From: Kalmusia sp. IMI 367209
Taxonomy: Eukaryota > Ascomycota > Dothideomycetes > Pleosporales > Didymosphaeriaceae
Assembly: GCA_027946365.1 (NCBI GenBank)
Contig: JAPEUQ010000002.1
Span: forward strand, 1,736,001-1,800,000
Direction: 5' to 3'
Length of the DNA stretch: 64,000 nucleotides
Positions within the stretch are counted from its first letter, which is position 1. Each line of letters opens with the position of its first letter. The translations under genes and the position numbers were made by a program. Of this stretch, positions 1 through 12,488 are shown piece after piece. The notes under the pieces were generated by a model. It was not told the DNA's origin. It saw only the letters and a list, made by a program, of their open reading frames with translations, and ran no database searches.

Positions 1-1491
1 GTACGATCTTTTAACGTGAAGAAATATCTGAGCATACGCCCCATGAAGTAAATCAAATAAAGACTAGTCAATTCTTCTTTTTCACATAGGTGAAAGTCGA
101 TATGATTGGTAGTGTTTTACTATTGCTGAAGCTCTTGCTTATTTTATAGCTCCCTAGCCTGCGTTGTTCATTTCAGTTTCGCAGTAAAATGGTGGAGTCG
201 TTGTGTAGGATGAGCTATGGACGGTAGTGATGTCCACGTATCACGCAAGCCCCTTTTGACTAGTGATTATATAGGAACTGGAGGGATATAAATTGGGAGA
301 CAGTGGAGAGGAACTCGCTGGAGCTTACGAAAATGACCAGTGATGTTTATCCATTTTGAAGTTTGGATCTCGTGAAAAAAAAATATGGGTGTATTGACAA
401 TATATACATGGCCATATTTGAGGACACTGATATCTTATTGTACTGTAGAATCTTTGCTATTTGCTATTCACTGATTTTTTACGTTGTGCCTGCCGTGTGT
501 GGCGTACATTTGATAGTGAAGGCTATGTACAAAATATGGGTTAGCCCACGCAGCAACTCATTCGCTTCTTGGGTATGGACTTGGTCGCACAGGGGCTGAG
601 TCATGTTGTAGTGCGTTTCACCTACGTTAATTTATAGCCTCTACAAACATCATCAGCAATAAAAAGTACTTCTGTAGTTCACTCAGAACTATCGTGTCAG
701 CCCAGGAGCGAACTCAATAGTCGGATAGCTTGGTAGCTGGCCACCTGGCTTAAAAGGCTTCTCGTCGTCAATGGTTGCCCTCCAAGATCAGAATACAGCA
801 ATGCTTCAATGCGCTTGGGATTCTGTCACTATATCGCACCTGGGTCGAGAACCCTATTGTTCATCGTGATGTTTGACTTTATGATCTCCTCTCCTTGTAT
901 ATATTAGAGCGCGGAGTCAACACTCGCTTCTTTATGTATCTTCTGTATATATTAATACTTCAATTCTCGTATGCGCATGCATTTAAATCGAAGGAGGAAC
1001 CCAGGAATTTGAGAGTCTAAGCATTCCGGAAATGTTTCGTAAATGTAAATTCTTCTACTATTTCCGAATAACCACAATATCAGCATAGAGTCGTTGTTGG
1101 GAGACAGTCCTCGAGTGTCACATTTATTATCGAATATTCGAGACATTACCCTCTGTACGCAAGGCTGAAATCATACACTCTTAGGTTCTAGCTTTGACTT
1201 AAATCAATAAGCATTCCCTAATTGCTTGTAGCTATCTGACTTTCACCATGTATCTAGCGATAGCTGCCTGACCAATAGGCGTGCTTATCTACGCGCCCAC
1301 TGTCGTGATCATCAGCAATATCTCAGCCTTGTTGCACAGTTCCCCAACACTCCCACCTCCCTTGTAGCCTCTGTCAAAGTGGAAGCTCCCTACTGTCGAT
1401 TAATCATTCATCTTCGAGCTTGTTCTTATACATTGAGGCAAATTATCACCTTTTTGGTGGTGTTGCAAGGTTGCTACGTCAGCCTGGCAAG
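1..1491. other. intergenic, no gene supported
   Basis: AT-rich sequence upstream of the NACHT gene. The longest open frame (363-599, plus) is short, has no family resemblance and no convincing splice partners. The last 100 bases before the NACHT start are probably its promoter and 5' leader. I see no repeat or RNA gene. Confidence 0.5.
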
Positions 1492-4400
1492 ATGGAAGGC
1501 TTAGCTGCATACGGAGTTGCCTGCAACATCATGCAGACCATTCACTTCTCTATAGCGGTAGCGGCATTGTGTAAGGATCTATATGAAGGAAGATCTCCGG
1601 ACGAAGATGTCGAAAATCGTCGTATCGGGTTGCAAGGTGCCGTTCGCAATCTTCGACCTGCCAGCCTGATCACGTCCAATGACGATCAGATCGAGGAACA
1701 ACAATTACAGACCTTGGCCAAGAAGTTGATCGATGCGGCTGATGATCTGGAGAAAGAGCTAGCAAAGTTCAAGACCAATTCTCAAGGTTCAAGGCGACAT
1801 GCAGCGAAGAATTCAATCAAGTATGCCCTCCGCACGAAACGGAAGATCGATAAAATGGATCAACTTCTCCGAGGTTGCCAGAAAGAGATGGAAACGCGGA
1901 TTTTAGTTCGGCTGAGGTATGCTTGATGCTATGGAGACAATGCACCGTTTACTTAACATATTCAAGCAACCGAACTGATATCCTAGAAAGGACGATTAAA
2001 GACGCTTCAAAGAAAACAGATAAGGTCCTACAGGATTTCCTCCAACATTTAAAGTGTAAACAGACCCAGCTGCACCAAATCATCGATTCCAACTCTGGCC
2101 AAATCCTAGCTAGTATTCAAGCCGATGGCGACAAGACACGCGCGCTCATTGATGATAGGCATGGAAAAACGAGGAGAGCTATAGTGCACAGTATGCATAC
2201 CAACAAAGACCACTTTGACCAGTCTATAGCCCAATACCGGTCTACAGAAGTGGATGATCGGAATCTGGAAGGCTTTATTAAGAGCTTCAAATACCCAGAC
2301 ATGTACCAACGCCAGAACGCCGACGCTATAAACCGTACGCATGAAGGAACTTTTCAGTGGATATTCGAAGAAGAAATACAGGAGGATAGTGACGACAAAT
2401 ATGAATATCAGTATGATGCCTCTGATGTTCAGAGCTGGAGCAGCTTTTCTGACTGGTCGACGTCCGAAGACAATTCGTACTGGATATCTGGGAAGCCTGG
2501 ATCTGGTAAAAGTTGTCTGATGCGATTCCTGGTCACAAGCCCTAGAACGAAAGAAAACTTGGCAAGGTGGAGACCACAAGTTCAAATTCTATCCGCTTAT
2601 GTATGGCTGGCGGGTTCCCTTATTCAAAGAAGTCAGAAGGGCGTACTGGCGACTCTACTTCATCAGTTGCTGTTGAATAACGAACAAACCGCAAAGAGTT
2701 TGTACATTGATTACGCGCAATTATCGAAAGACACAATCTCAGACTGGTCGTTTGCAGAGCTACAGAACTGCATGTTCCGGGCGTTACGATTGGTTAACCA
2801 AAGCATTTGTATCTTTGTAGATGGCTTGGACGAGATTGATCCCAAGGAATTTGGCGGGAAGCTCGCCTTCACTCAGCTACTCAAAGACATTGCTTGCCTT
2901 CCAAATATGAAAGTATGCGTCGGAAGTCGGGAGGAAGTTGTATTTAAGGACGCCTACAAGGATTATCCCCAATTACGACTTCAAGACTTGACCTTCAAAG
3001 ACATCAGAAAACACGCCCGAGACTCACTTCAGGTGATGCTTGACAACGATAATGTAGATACCACGAGTAATTTGGCACAAGAAAAATTCAATGATCTAGT
3101 TCAACAGATATCTTGGAAAGCTGAGGGCGTCTTCTTATGGGTAAGCGTGGTGGTAAGCAATATTCGTCGAGCATACTTGGAAGATAACGAAGATATGGAC
3201 GGACTTTTCAAGCGGATCGAACAGCTTCCAACCGACATTTCCCAGCTCTACACCGAAATATGGAGTCGACTGAATTCCGATGACAAGCAGATTTACAAGA
3301 CTGAATCTGCACTCTGCTTCCAGATAGCGCTACTCGAGCCAGACCTTGACCTTTTGAAAATGACGGCATGTGTAAGAACAGAATTCATGGACATCTTTCT
3401 TGCTGGTGGCCCCAAGATGACCCACGATCTAATGAAAAGAGAGTGCGAAAAGACTAAAAAACAACTGCATGCTCGCTGTGCCGGGTTACTACAGGTCTCT
3501 ACCCCAAAAGAGAATAAGTTTTCGGCGTTTCCCTCTATTGTAACCTCTCCAATCTCTTTCATCCACCGGAGCGCACACGACTGGTTTAGAGACACTGTAC
3601 ATGGTCGAGAAATTCTAAATTACTCCCCACGAAAATCGGACGAGTTGAATCTTCGTCTTTGCTTGGTGCATACCGTAGAGCGGCTATACAGCAGCTGGCC
3701 AAGAGATCCTCAAAAGTGTGACATGGTTATTGATGCATTATTGGAATATGTTCAGCAAATCGCTCCACAACTTGAGGAAATTATGATGGACTTTCTCGCC
3801 GAATCATGGGCCAGATGTCCCCGTTACAACACCTCGAAGGATCCTTATTTCTTCCTTCCGGTAGCAACTTATTGCGGAGCTTTCACTTACACAAAGTCTA
3901 ACGTCTCACGTTTATGTAATGAGAACAACGACGAAGAGACTAGGGTTAAGTCTCTCCTGCTTGGTACCGCCTGTCAGAGAGTTCGGAGACTGACCAAGTA
4001 TCTCATCTGCAGCGATGAAAGTTGGGTTTACCATGGCTTTCTTGGATTAGTGTCAACACTGGACATGGTGCTATGGCTACTTCGAAATGATATCGACGTC
4101 GATCCTTCTAAAGCCGTCCTTGACAGGTTTGAAAATGCACGACGAGAAGCCGTTTTGATATGCTTATTTGCGATCAATCATTGCCTGGAAGAGAGACTGG
4201 ATGTGCCAGCAGCCTTGCAGTTCCGTATTCTGAATCTGTTATGTGAGCTCCTCAAATTTCGTACCACCTATCAAAATCCTATCTTGGGAGTAGTTGGTTC
4301 ATTGCCTGTTCGTCATGATTTAGAAGACGGTCATTGTTGGCTAGGTTTCGGAAAACCGTGGCGTCTAAATTATCTGAGTACCAAAGTCACCGTATCGGTG

Positions 4401-4933
4401 ATTATGAACACCTGCCAGATATTTCGGTACACCCATACTTTACTTATGGATTGGGCATGCAAGCACGCACTTTCTGAACAGCAGCGAAACCTCTTGGAAG
4501 ATTTTTGACGAAACAGCAATGAACTCGCCATTGTCAGGCCAGAAACATCATGTAATCGACGACAAACATGGACAAGAACGCATAATAGAACTGGACAATG
4601 AAATATTACATGCAGGTATCAAGCTCGCCGAACACGGCGTCTCTGCCCTATTTGAGGAAAGCTTAGAAGATACCCAGTATGCGTACGAGTATGAAAGAGA
4701 GGAAATGGAACCGCAAGTGCAGGAGCTGTGGCAAAAAACTGGTTTCATGCAAAGTTAGATATGGTGCATGGTCCACTGAAAGATATGGTGAAGATGATGA
4801 TATCGAGAAAGATGATCCTAATTTCGTGCCTACCTTCGAGGCCATCGATTGGTCGGAGAAGCCCGGGTATGAGAGACTCGACAGAGCTATAAATGAATTT
4901 TTTGCTTCAGCCAAGGCTCAGGACCTGGAGTAA
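1492..4933 (+). CDS. NACHT-domain STAND NTPase (NLR-like)
   Basis: A large signal-transduction NTPase of the fungal NLR-like class, a family linked to incompatibility and non-self responses. Exons are 1492-1916 and 1967 onward; the 50-base intron 1917-1966 has branch CTTAAC and joins the frames exactly. An upstream in-frame ATG at 1420 exists, but residues from 1492 resemble the usual fungal STAND N-terminal helical domain. A charged linker follows, then Walker A GKPGSGKS near residue 317 and Walker B with IFVDGLDEID near 421. The NACHT-typical motif FIHRSAHDWF lies at about 3560-3590. No WD40, ankyrin or TPR repeats are visible; the C-terminus is helical and unassigned. The frame stops at 4508, but one base fewer in the T5 run at 4502-4506 and one fewer in the A6 run at 4733-4738 would continue it to 4933. 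I take 4509-4933 as its acidic tail; otherwise the gene ends at 4508. Confidence 0.85.
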
Positions 4934-6613
4934 ACGAGGGTTTCATTCATACATTCGCGAGCCAGGACTATTCCTCAATCATTATCGATGGAGGAAGTGA
5001 AAAATTGTGGAACACTCTATTCAGGCGCTCGAGAAATGTAAAGACGTATGGTATGCTGAACTTATTTCGTGAGGCAGGACGGACCATTTTGCGCGGTGAT
5101 GAACTTCACCGATCCTTTTGTCAATCCTAGACCGACCTTCTTTAGGATATCTATTATCCGATTTTAAGGTATGACCTACAAGTTCGGAAGACAAATTAGC
5201 TCAAGTTCTTCCACGCATAGAGTGGTCGTAATTAGGAGAGATGCCGGGTATGCATCAAGTAAGGGTGATGATTACAAAGCATAGCGTGAAGTTTCTAGAG
5301 CTAGTCTCCGATCATTTAAGGCTACATCCAATATGCCATACAACTGTTTCCTCATGGCTTACCCACAAAACATACTTCATCCCCTTCGTCGCCCACTGGG
5401 GATGCTTTTTCCGCTCTTCGCGTTCTTCTGTTCTTGAGCAGCCTTCACCCTAACCTTGACCCACTCCGCTTCTGCGACATCATTCTCAACTCTATCTTCT
5501 TCAAGCTTTAGTATCGCTGCACCACCACAGATTCGCTTCGAATCACCCTTATTCTCTAGACTAGTCAATGAGTGAGCAGATATCTCGCCAGTGTAGCCTG
5601 TTCGTGGGTGACAAGGTGCATAAGGTTTTGGAAAAGGCCTTTGCTGAACCTGGCCATCTCATCGCCGGAAATGGTGATCGCGCCGTGACTCTGAGATTAA
5701 GGCCATTGCCAATTCTCCTCGTCTGGATTTACCCCGTGCGAAAGCACTTTGAGGCCCCAAGAACATTGAATAAGAACGTTTAGGAGCATCGAGTAGGCCT
5801 GACAAAAGCGCGGTAATAACTTGTTAGAGCCCTACGTCGACACACTAAACAGACCAAACAGACTAAACACCCTGTGTTCCTGATATTTTCACGCGACTGA
5901 ACGAGAATAATCAACCCGCTAAGAAACGTAAATGCAAATCCCTTTGTGCTGGTGCATGTGGCAGCGTGATTGTGCTAGGCCATTGTCAAAGAGTATTTCA
6001 AAGCCTAAGCCATCCAGTTTGGAACAGCTGCCTCATAATGAGTAGTGCAGCATTGCCAACTTTGATCTTCTTTGCCAGTTTCAATCAACATCTCGAGCTC
6101 CTGCACATGACCCAAAATCGCAAAGCGCGATTCCGCGGTTCCGACGATGCTTATGTAAAGACTCGTATTCTCAACAACTGGCATTAGGGCCAGCCTGTAC
6201 TATTGGTTCATGAGACTGACCTAATCATGTTTCGGAGGCAGATCGTTGAACAACTAGCGAGGCGGGTTGTATTTACTTCCGAACTAGTTTCCTACAGCGT
6301 TCGGACAAACTCTCTGGACGAATAGGTTGGTTGAACCATATGCAAAATTGTAGAGCGATGATTCAGCACTTTCGATGCTAAATTGTATGGCTCATTGAAA
6401 ATAGTTTCGAGTGAAGGATGACCTACTTTCGAGGAATAGGTAATGTGGTTTACAATCACCACAATTTGGAGCTCATACCAAGAGCCCTACTGGTCCGAAA
6501 AGACATGTACTACTTCTCAATTAGTGGAAACGTAGACTATATGAAGTGAATGTCGACGCCATATCACTGGTATGCTGTAGATTAGTTTTTCAAACTTCAT
6601 AGGCATTTTCATC
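4934..6613. other. intergenic, no gene supported
   Basis: About 1.7 kb between the NACHT gene and the SDR relic. Several 60-73-codon frames exist (for example 5377-5568 minus and 5568-5783 plus), none with recognisable motifs or splice continuity. One of them (5377-5568, minus) is charged and might be a relic, but nothing supports a functional gene. Confidence 0.45.
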
Positions 6614-7408
6614 ATGACTTTCAAATATATCAACAAGTTCCAATGCAAGTGCATTCTGATTTTCGGAGGTTCCTCAGGCTTCGGTCTCGCTGTTGTAGAA
6701 GCTTCCATCGAGCATGGCGCTATCGTTGCTCTCATCAATTCCAATGCCAACAAGCTTTCCGTTGCCGCCAAGCAGTTGAAGGAGACGTACAGTGTCCATA
6801 CAAAAGCAGGCCAGATCAGCACCTTCGCCATTGACCTTTCCCTCCCGCGTGACGAGTCGGAGCCAAAGCTGAAGGAAGTTTTTGACCATTTTACCCTAAC
6901 GGTGCGAGGATCGACCATGTTGTCTTTACAGCTGACGATATGCCCACTCCGGTCGTTATTGATGACCTCACCAACGCCAAACTCGTCAACTACCTCAACG
7001 TCCGGTCAATTGCACCCACCATTATCGCCAGTGTGCTTTCGAAGGATGATTATCTGGCGAGAACCACGGCATCTTCACTCACTCTCACAGGGTGAACGGT
7101 CACTTATCGTATATCGGCGGGAATGTCACCAATTGCAGCACTGTCTACCGCAGCAACCGAGGGTCTAAGTAGAGGGCTTGCCGTGGCATTGGCACCTGTT
7201 CGCGTAATATTGCGACTGCGGGCGTGTTTGATACCCCTATCATAGCTCGGTTATAGCCCACCTTCGTGAGGAAGATAGCAGATCACACGGTTTGAAGATG
7301 ATGGGCAAGGTGGAAGACATAGCGGAGGCTTATTTGTATTTCATGAAGGTTCAGTCGGTTACCGGTGCGAATGTTGTAACTGACAACGGACAGTCAATCT
7401 ATCCATAG
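6614..7408 (+). pseudogene. degenerate short-chain dehydrogenase/reductase
   Basis: An SDR relic. The first 90 residues keep a Rossmann start with GGSSGFG (TGxxxGxG-like) and continue through the expected second strand. At about 6893-6900 the frame shifts; the continuing SDR sequence (DHVVFTADDMPTP, then NYLNVRSIAP) is in another frame. A TGA interrupts near 7093. A third frame near 7137 carries LSTAATEGLSRGLAVALAPV, typical of the region after the SDR catalytic site. A further shift leads to GVFDTPIIARL, then a TAG, then VEDIAEAYLYFM and the end at 7408. At least three frame changes and two stops make function unlikely. It most resembles NAD(P)-dependent SDRs of the tropinone-reductase-like type; the original substrate is unknown. 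Confidence 0.75.
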
Positions 7409-7916
7409 ATAAAAATTGATGTGTATAGCTGTCCGAAACAGAGCCAGGACTGCCAAATTATCTGCTGCCTTGCGCTGTAACAATTGTTGGGGGAAGTGAC
7501 TCCGCATCATCTGGTGGAAGGAACAACCTTGGTGTTTACATTATGTAACTAGCTCAGTAGCTTTTGGAGCAGCTTCCCCGGCAAGCTTCAATCAATAACT
7601 TTTTACCACTTCATCGACAATGCGATGTGCTATTTACCTACTGGATTCATTAAGCAGAGCCATGCAGTGTACAAGATAGATTGGTCATCATGAATTTCCC
7701 TCATCCTAAGACCAAAGCATTGTCAGCTAAGCAGTGTTCCAACGAACAGATGTGAATGCTGCATGTTGTAGTAATCTGCCTAAATGTGGTTGGTTAGCCG
7801 TACTAGCGCGGTCTTGGCAAATATCGCCCCTGTCGCACCTGCTGGCTGATGACGAAGGCCTACGAACGCTAGACATCGCATGTACCGCCGTCCGCGGTCG
7901 CGAATCACCGGGCTAA
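7409..7916. other. intergenic / CRD1 5' region
   Basis: About 500 bases between the SDR relic and the cardiolipin synthase start. The final part should hold the CRD1 promoter and leader. No distinct element seen. Confidence 0.4.
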
Positions 7917-9235
7917 ATGTCTTCGAGTAGCATCGCCTTTCACGCGCTGTCGAGGTACGAGATACGGGCCGTCCATCGACTTCCGGGCATACGGCAGAGC
8001 CTTCCTTCAATACCCTCACGTGCCTTCTGTTTTGGGTCACCAACCCTAGGCTGCAGCCCTCACAAGAGCGCATTACGATTGAAACAGACTTTAAAATGCC
8101 GGATAAATTGTTTGGAACACAGGGTGGCCTTCAATACGTCGGCCTCTTGGAGATCAGGATCAGACGGTTTAGACAAACGGCGACCCCCAGTGTCCCCTCC
8201 AGCCAATGAGCAACAAAAGGTCAGTCCGCACTTTTATTCCTTTTTGCATTGTCCTTCTACGCCTCTATACATAGTGCCATAACGCTTGACTATGACTCCG
8301 AAAATTTCGTATAGTACATATTCCAGATTGATCAGCATTTTACGCCATTTTTCAACAATTGCTAACAGGACTAGAAAGCGCTGTCGGAAACCGCCAAACT
8401 TACAGCAACATTAAAAGCGAAGATACCAAATCTCAAGCACGAGCAAGTCTGGAATGTGCCTAATCTACTCACCTTTTCTCGGCTCTTCGCTACTCCAGTC
8501 CTTGGCTACCTGATAATCAACGATCATCATCTATGGGCCTTCTCACTGTTCGTTTACGCTGGCTTTTCAGACCTGCTTGATGGATGGATCGCCCGTCGAT
8601 GGAATCTTCAGACTGTAGTTGGAAGCGTGATCGACCCTATGGCTGACAAATTCCTCATGACGACGCTCGTTTCCTGCCTTGCAATCAATGGAAGCCTTTC
8701 GCTCCCGCTTGCTACTCTGATCCTTGGCCGAGACGTGAGCTTGGCCATTGCGGCCATTTATTTCAGATACGCCTCCCTACCAGCACCGAAGACATTTGCT
8801 CGATACTGGGACTTTAGTCTTCCTTCGGCCGAAGTTCATCCAACTACCATATCGAAACTGAATACCTTCCTGCAACTTGGACTCATTGGTACTACTATGT
8901 CCGTCGCTCTTCTACATGATCCATCTGCCGTTTCTTCATCCGCCGGTGGGCTTCTACTTTCGATACAAGAGTCCCTAGGTGGTCCTGATGGCGTTGCAAA
9001 GACGAAGGACATCATGAGCGGCATTGTGGCTGCTACGACCACATACTCTGGTCTCAGCTACGTATGGACGAAGAGCGCAGTTAAGATCCTGGGAGATGAC
9101 GAAGCGTTAAAGCGGAAACAAGGATTCAGAGGACGCATGATCATCGCGGTAACTTTCGGAAGCGTCGTAGCGCTTGCTGCAGGGCTTTGGTATAGGGAGC
9201 TGCAGAGAAAAGAGGACGGGAATGAAGAAAAGTAA
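7917..9235 (+). CDS. CRD1: cardiolipin synthase (CDP-diacylglycerol type)
   Basis: Joins CDP-diacylglycerol and phosphatidylglycerol to form cardiolipin in the mitochondrial inner membrane. Exons are 7917-8219 and 8375-9235; the 155-base intron has branch GCTAAC at 8361-8366 and acceptor TAG at 8372-8374, giving 387 codons including stop. An earlier AG at 8368 would put a stop in frame, so the later acceptor is right. The first 100 residues are Arg/Ser-rich with few acidic residues, as expected for a mitochondrial presequence. The CDP-alcohol phosphatidyltransferase signature DG-x2-AR-x8-G-x3-D-x3-D is complete in the stretch from DLLDGWIARR to VIDPMADK. Several hydrophobic segments follow. 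Length suits fungal CRD1. It heads a block of mitochondrial genes with MTO1 and RIM1. Confidence 0.95.
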
Positions 9236-9410
9236 ATGTAGTATATATGGCGCAGGCATTTCAGAGCCTTTTCCTACCTACGTTGATTGTATTATAGTTT
9301 CATAATTCTCCGCATCGGCTCAATGGTGTTCACAATACACAAGATACCTTCTTTCAACTGCCTAACACCATACCTTCACTCGACACTTGTAGCGGCAGGG
9401 TCCTGCCACA

Positions 9411-9947
9411 TTATAACACTACCATCAACCCTGCAATCCCAAAAATGATCCCGATCACACCTTCAGATCCAATTCCGTATCCGCGCAGCATTCCACTGGC
9501 ACCATTTTGTAGACTAAGCGTCGTTGAGGCAGGAGAGTTTTCACTCAAACTGGCCTCCGTCGGCGAACCACCCAAGCTTTGGTCCGAAGTTGTACTCACT
9601 CCTCCTCCTCCGGCAGTACTGGATTCTGAGCTTGAACTTGAGCTCGAGCTTGACTCATCCGCGCCATTGGTAGAATCAGGATCGCTGTCGTGGTGTGTGT
9701 GCGGCGGCTTGGGCTTAATTGACCGTTGGTACAATGCGTTGTTGGATGATCGGCAAGCCTCAATGCATGTTTCATAGAGATCGGCCTCGTGCGGACTATG
9801 GTTCTTGATACATTGCGGAATGCATGCATCTGGTGCTGCTGTCACAGCGGCGCGAGCTTGCGGGGCATCGACATGAGCACCAACGTAAGCGCGAAGTAGG
9901 GCGGGTGCGGTAGCAAAGAGGAAGAGGATGGAAAATAAAGACGGCAT
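9411..9947 (-). CDS. small secreted, probably GPI-anchored Cys-containing protein
   Basis: 178 residues, single exon. The start at 9947 is chosen because a hydrophobic signal peptide (MPSLFSILFLFATAPALL) follows at once; an in-frame ATG at 10010 would bury it. Residues 30-75 hold a short region with spaced cysteines (ACIPQC, then YETCIEAC). After this comes a long low-complexity Ser/Gly/Thr region with a nine-serine run, then a small-residue stretch and a hydrophobic C-terminus ending GLMVVL, the pattern of a GPI-anchor signal. The cysteine spacing is loosely like small fungal cell-wall proteins, but there are too few cysteines for a CFEM domain. Convergent with CRD1, 175 bases apart. Function unknown; a cell-surface location is inferred. 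Confidence 0.75.
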   Translation of the reverse strand: MPSLFSILFLFATAPALLRAYVGAHVDAPQARAAVTAAPDACIPQCIKNHSPHEADLYETCIEACRSSNNALYQRSIKPKPPHTHHDSDPDSTNGADESSSSSSSSSESSTAGGGGVSTTSDQSLGGSPTEASLSENSPASTTLSLQNGASGMLRGYGIGSEGVIGIIFGIAGLMVVL

Positions 9948-10434
9948 GGTGGATAAGATATCTGATTGAAGATAGAATCTGGGGCTACATCTCATGTCCT
10001 GCACAGGCAAAGCAGGTCTTTAACCACATCGTCAAAATAATCAAAGCATAAGCGCCGCCCTCACAAAGCCTCGTGCACTTCCTGATCTCGATTGCTTGCC
10101 GTTCGATCGGCCTGCTCACATCCAGTACATACAGCAGCTGCGCATCTTGGCGGAGGTGCCTGAATCCTCCGAACGTCATACATTGCGCATCACAAGTTTA
10201 CGCACGAGACGTGTCCAAGGTCAACGATCACTAAAGGGAATTGATTGCGACAACTGTGTCGGCGAATAATGCGTAATAGTCTTGGGGCCAAATCTGTCTA
10301 TGACCAAATGTTGGCGTAAATATTACCCGATCTGGCTGTGAGATGAGGCTGTGCATCTCACATACGTGCAATAATGTGCGAAATAACAACAGCCAATGAT
10401 CTGGCTATAATGAAGTGTACTATACCTGCTTCCA
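9948..10434. other. intergenic
   Basis: Upstream of the small secreted protein and downstream of the FAD oxidase. Two short minus-strand frames (9985-10179 and 10323-10505) have no recognisable content. Presumably the promoter of the 9947 gene. Confidence 0.4.
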
Positions 10435-12023
10435 TCACTCAAGCTTAAATCCAGGAACCTGCTTCTGAAACACACCTTGCGGATCATACTTCTCCGCAAC
10501 CTCACTCAGCCTCTTCTTCGTCTTCTCAGGCAGCCCCGCGAATGTCATATCCCCAACACCCGCAATATTCGCATACGTGAACTGGAGATGTGCACCGGCA
10601 TCCTTGACTTTCTTTGAGAGTCTTTGTATCACCTGGTCTGCGAACGAATGCATATCCTGCGAGACTTCAGGCTTATCCCATCGGAGGACAATGTTTACCG
10701 CTTAAGATAGTCAGATGGCCAGTACATGGAGTACGAAAGCTTCACACTTACAAAGATATGGCTGAGCTTGCTCACCAATCGATATGGCGCTATTTCCCTC
10801 GGCGAGTTTGCGCGTCGCAGGAAGCCACAACATCGCCGCTATAGTCGTCGGATCGTCCTTGAAAACATCACTCTCCTTCACCAACGCATAGAACTCTTTA
10901 TACAGCTCTGCCGTAAGCTCTGGCCCACCGCGATAACTGAATGCGCGGAATAGCCCCCTATCCCCATCAACATTCGCAGATCCTTGCAGTATAATCGAAG
11001 GAGAATGGACAAACATACCTCTTATCATATCCCACAAACTCCTTTTCATCATCTGCCAACCCTCTCTGCGTGGTCACACGAGTCATATCCGCCACACTAT
11101 CTATCTCCCAAAAACCCCTCAGTGCCTCTGGACGCTCTGTCTCCCCCGCATACGCCAGGCACAGCGCAAACAGCGGATCTCCACTCGGACACGCATGCGG
11201 ATTATAAAAAGAAATAACCTCCACGTGCGCCTTCTCATCTCTGCCCTCTTCCAGCCCCTCATGCATAGTCTTAAAAACACGTCCCACCGTACCTTCATTC
11301 CCCAAAGCGAGCCGCGGGCCTCCCCACATCTTAGGCAAAGCACAAGTCTTCATCGTAAACGCCGTGACGACGCCGAAATTCTTGCCTCCACCTTTAAGCG
11401 CCCAGTACAGATCCGCACTCTCTTTCTCGTTAGCAGTCACAACCCTCCCATCAGCAAGAACGACTTCGAACTCGGTGACGGATTCACATGCCCACCCGAC
11501 TTCGCCGTAGAAATGGCTCACACCCCCATGCAAAAGGAAGCCTGAGACACCAACGGGCCGCGACCGTCCACCAGGTACGACGAGCCCGCGCGGCTCGAGG
11601 AAGTCGTATACGCTGCCCCATTGGAGGCCTGCTCCAAACTGTACTAAATCACCCGGGAGTACTTCGATCTTGTTGAGATTCACGGTGCTGATCAGGATGG
11701 AGCTAGATGTGTTGTATCCTGGTACGGGCATGTATCCACCGCTGCGGATGGCGAAGTCGGTACCAGTTTCGCTTAAGATGCGGAGTATATTGCTGATCTT
11801 TGTTAGCAGGCACAGGCAATTAAGCGGGGTTCGCAGACCCTGTTTCTTGTGGCGTTGAGGGCGTGAGGATGGCTGAGGGGCGGATGGAGGCATTGTCTTT
11901 GTTCCAGAACTTGGGCAGCTCTTGCTCGTATTGCGGCGAGTCTGGCGTTAATACCGCTTTGGGGACTTCCTCGGTAAGTTTTTGGAGGACGGCCGGGTTG
12001 GCAGTTGTGTTGGTGGTGTCCAT
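10435..12023 (-). CDS. FAD-linked oxidase, BBE/PCMH type
   Basis: A berberine-bridge-type flavoprotein oxidase of 476 residues. Exons (minus) are 11839-12023, 11792-11019, 10957-10752 and 10700-10435; introns of 46, 61 and 51 bases keep phase throughout and one has branch GCTAAC. The PCMH FAD-binding domain runs from about residue 50 to 230, with IRSGG, GVSGFLLHGG and GGGKNFGVV. The C-terminus (YDPQGVFQKQVPGFKLE) is the usual BBE end. Two things are odd. There is no signal peptide, so it is probably intracellular. The histidine that normally follows RSGG and carries covalent FAD is tyrosine here, which predicts non-covalent flavin binding. Substrate unknown. Such enzymes act on alkaloids, sugars or polyketides, but no partner genes sit beside it. 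Confidence 0.9.
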
Positions 12024-12488
12024 AGTGGGCTGTACGAATATGTGCGTGAGAGGTGTGCTTGGGGGATCGTTGAGTTGGAGTCGGGATCGAGTGCGACCAG
12101 CGTCGAAAGTACCTTTATTGAATGACTTGACATGCACGATGTAATCGAATCCGTCGCAAGAAGCCTAGATGATAAGTACTTATACGCTTTGATTTGGTGG
12201 CTCGCCTGAATATTGGAAGCTGACGGCGGGGCAGCCGGAAGAGGTATAAGCACTACGCCGCTCGTACATACGAATGCACGATGCGGCGCGGCGACAAGCA
12301 ATTTGTAAGATGCCGCGAACCAGTATATTCGTGTTCTGTACGACCCTTTATTGCCACATAAACTACTAATACACGACGCCTCAAGTTACAAGTATAAGTA
12401 CACAACCCATCTTCCAAACCCCCTCTTATAAACGCCACCCAATGCAATACCTATATGTACAGCCGCGACATGATTCCAGATGTACGCA
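12024..12488. other. intergenic, FAD oxidase promoter side
   Basis: 465 bases between the 3' end of MTO1 and the start of the FAD oxidase, both on the minus strand. Holds the oxidase promoter and the MTO1 terminator. No clear TATA box or repeat seen. Confidence 0.4.

Noticed and set aside
363..599. 78-codon plus ORF near the left edge
   Set aside because: No homology, no splice signals, and surrounded by AT-rich non-coding sequence.
8361..8368. Earlier AG acceptor for the CRD1 intron
   Set aside because: It places TAG in frame at once; the AG at 8373-8374 restores the family sequence.
9445..9777. Plus-strand 110-codon ORF opposite the secreted protein gene
   Set aside because: It is the complement of the Ser-rich region of the 9411-9947 gene, whose signal peptide and GPI-like tail are convincing.
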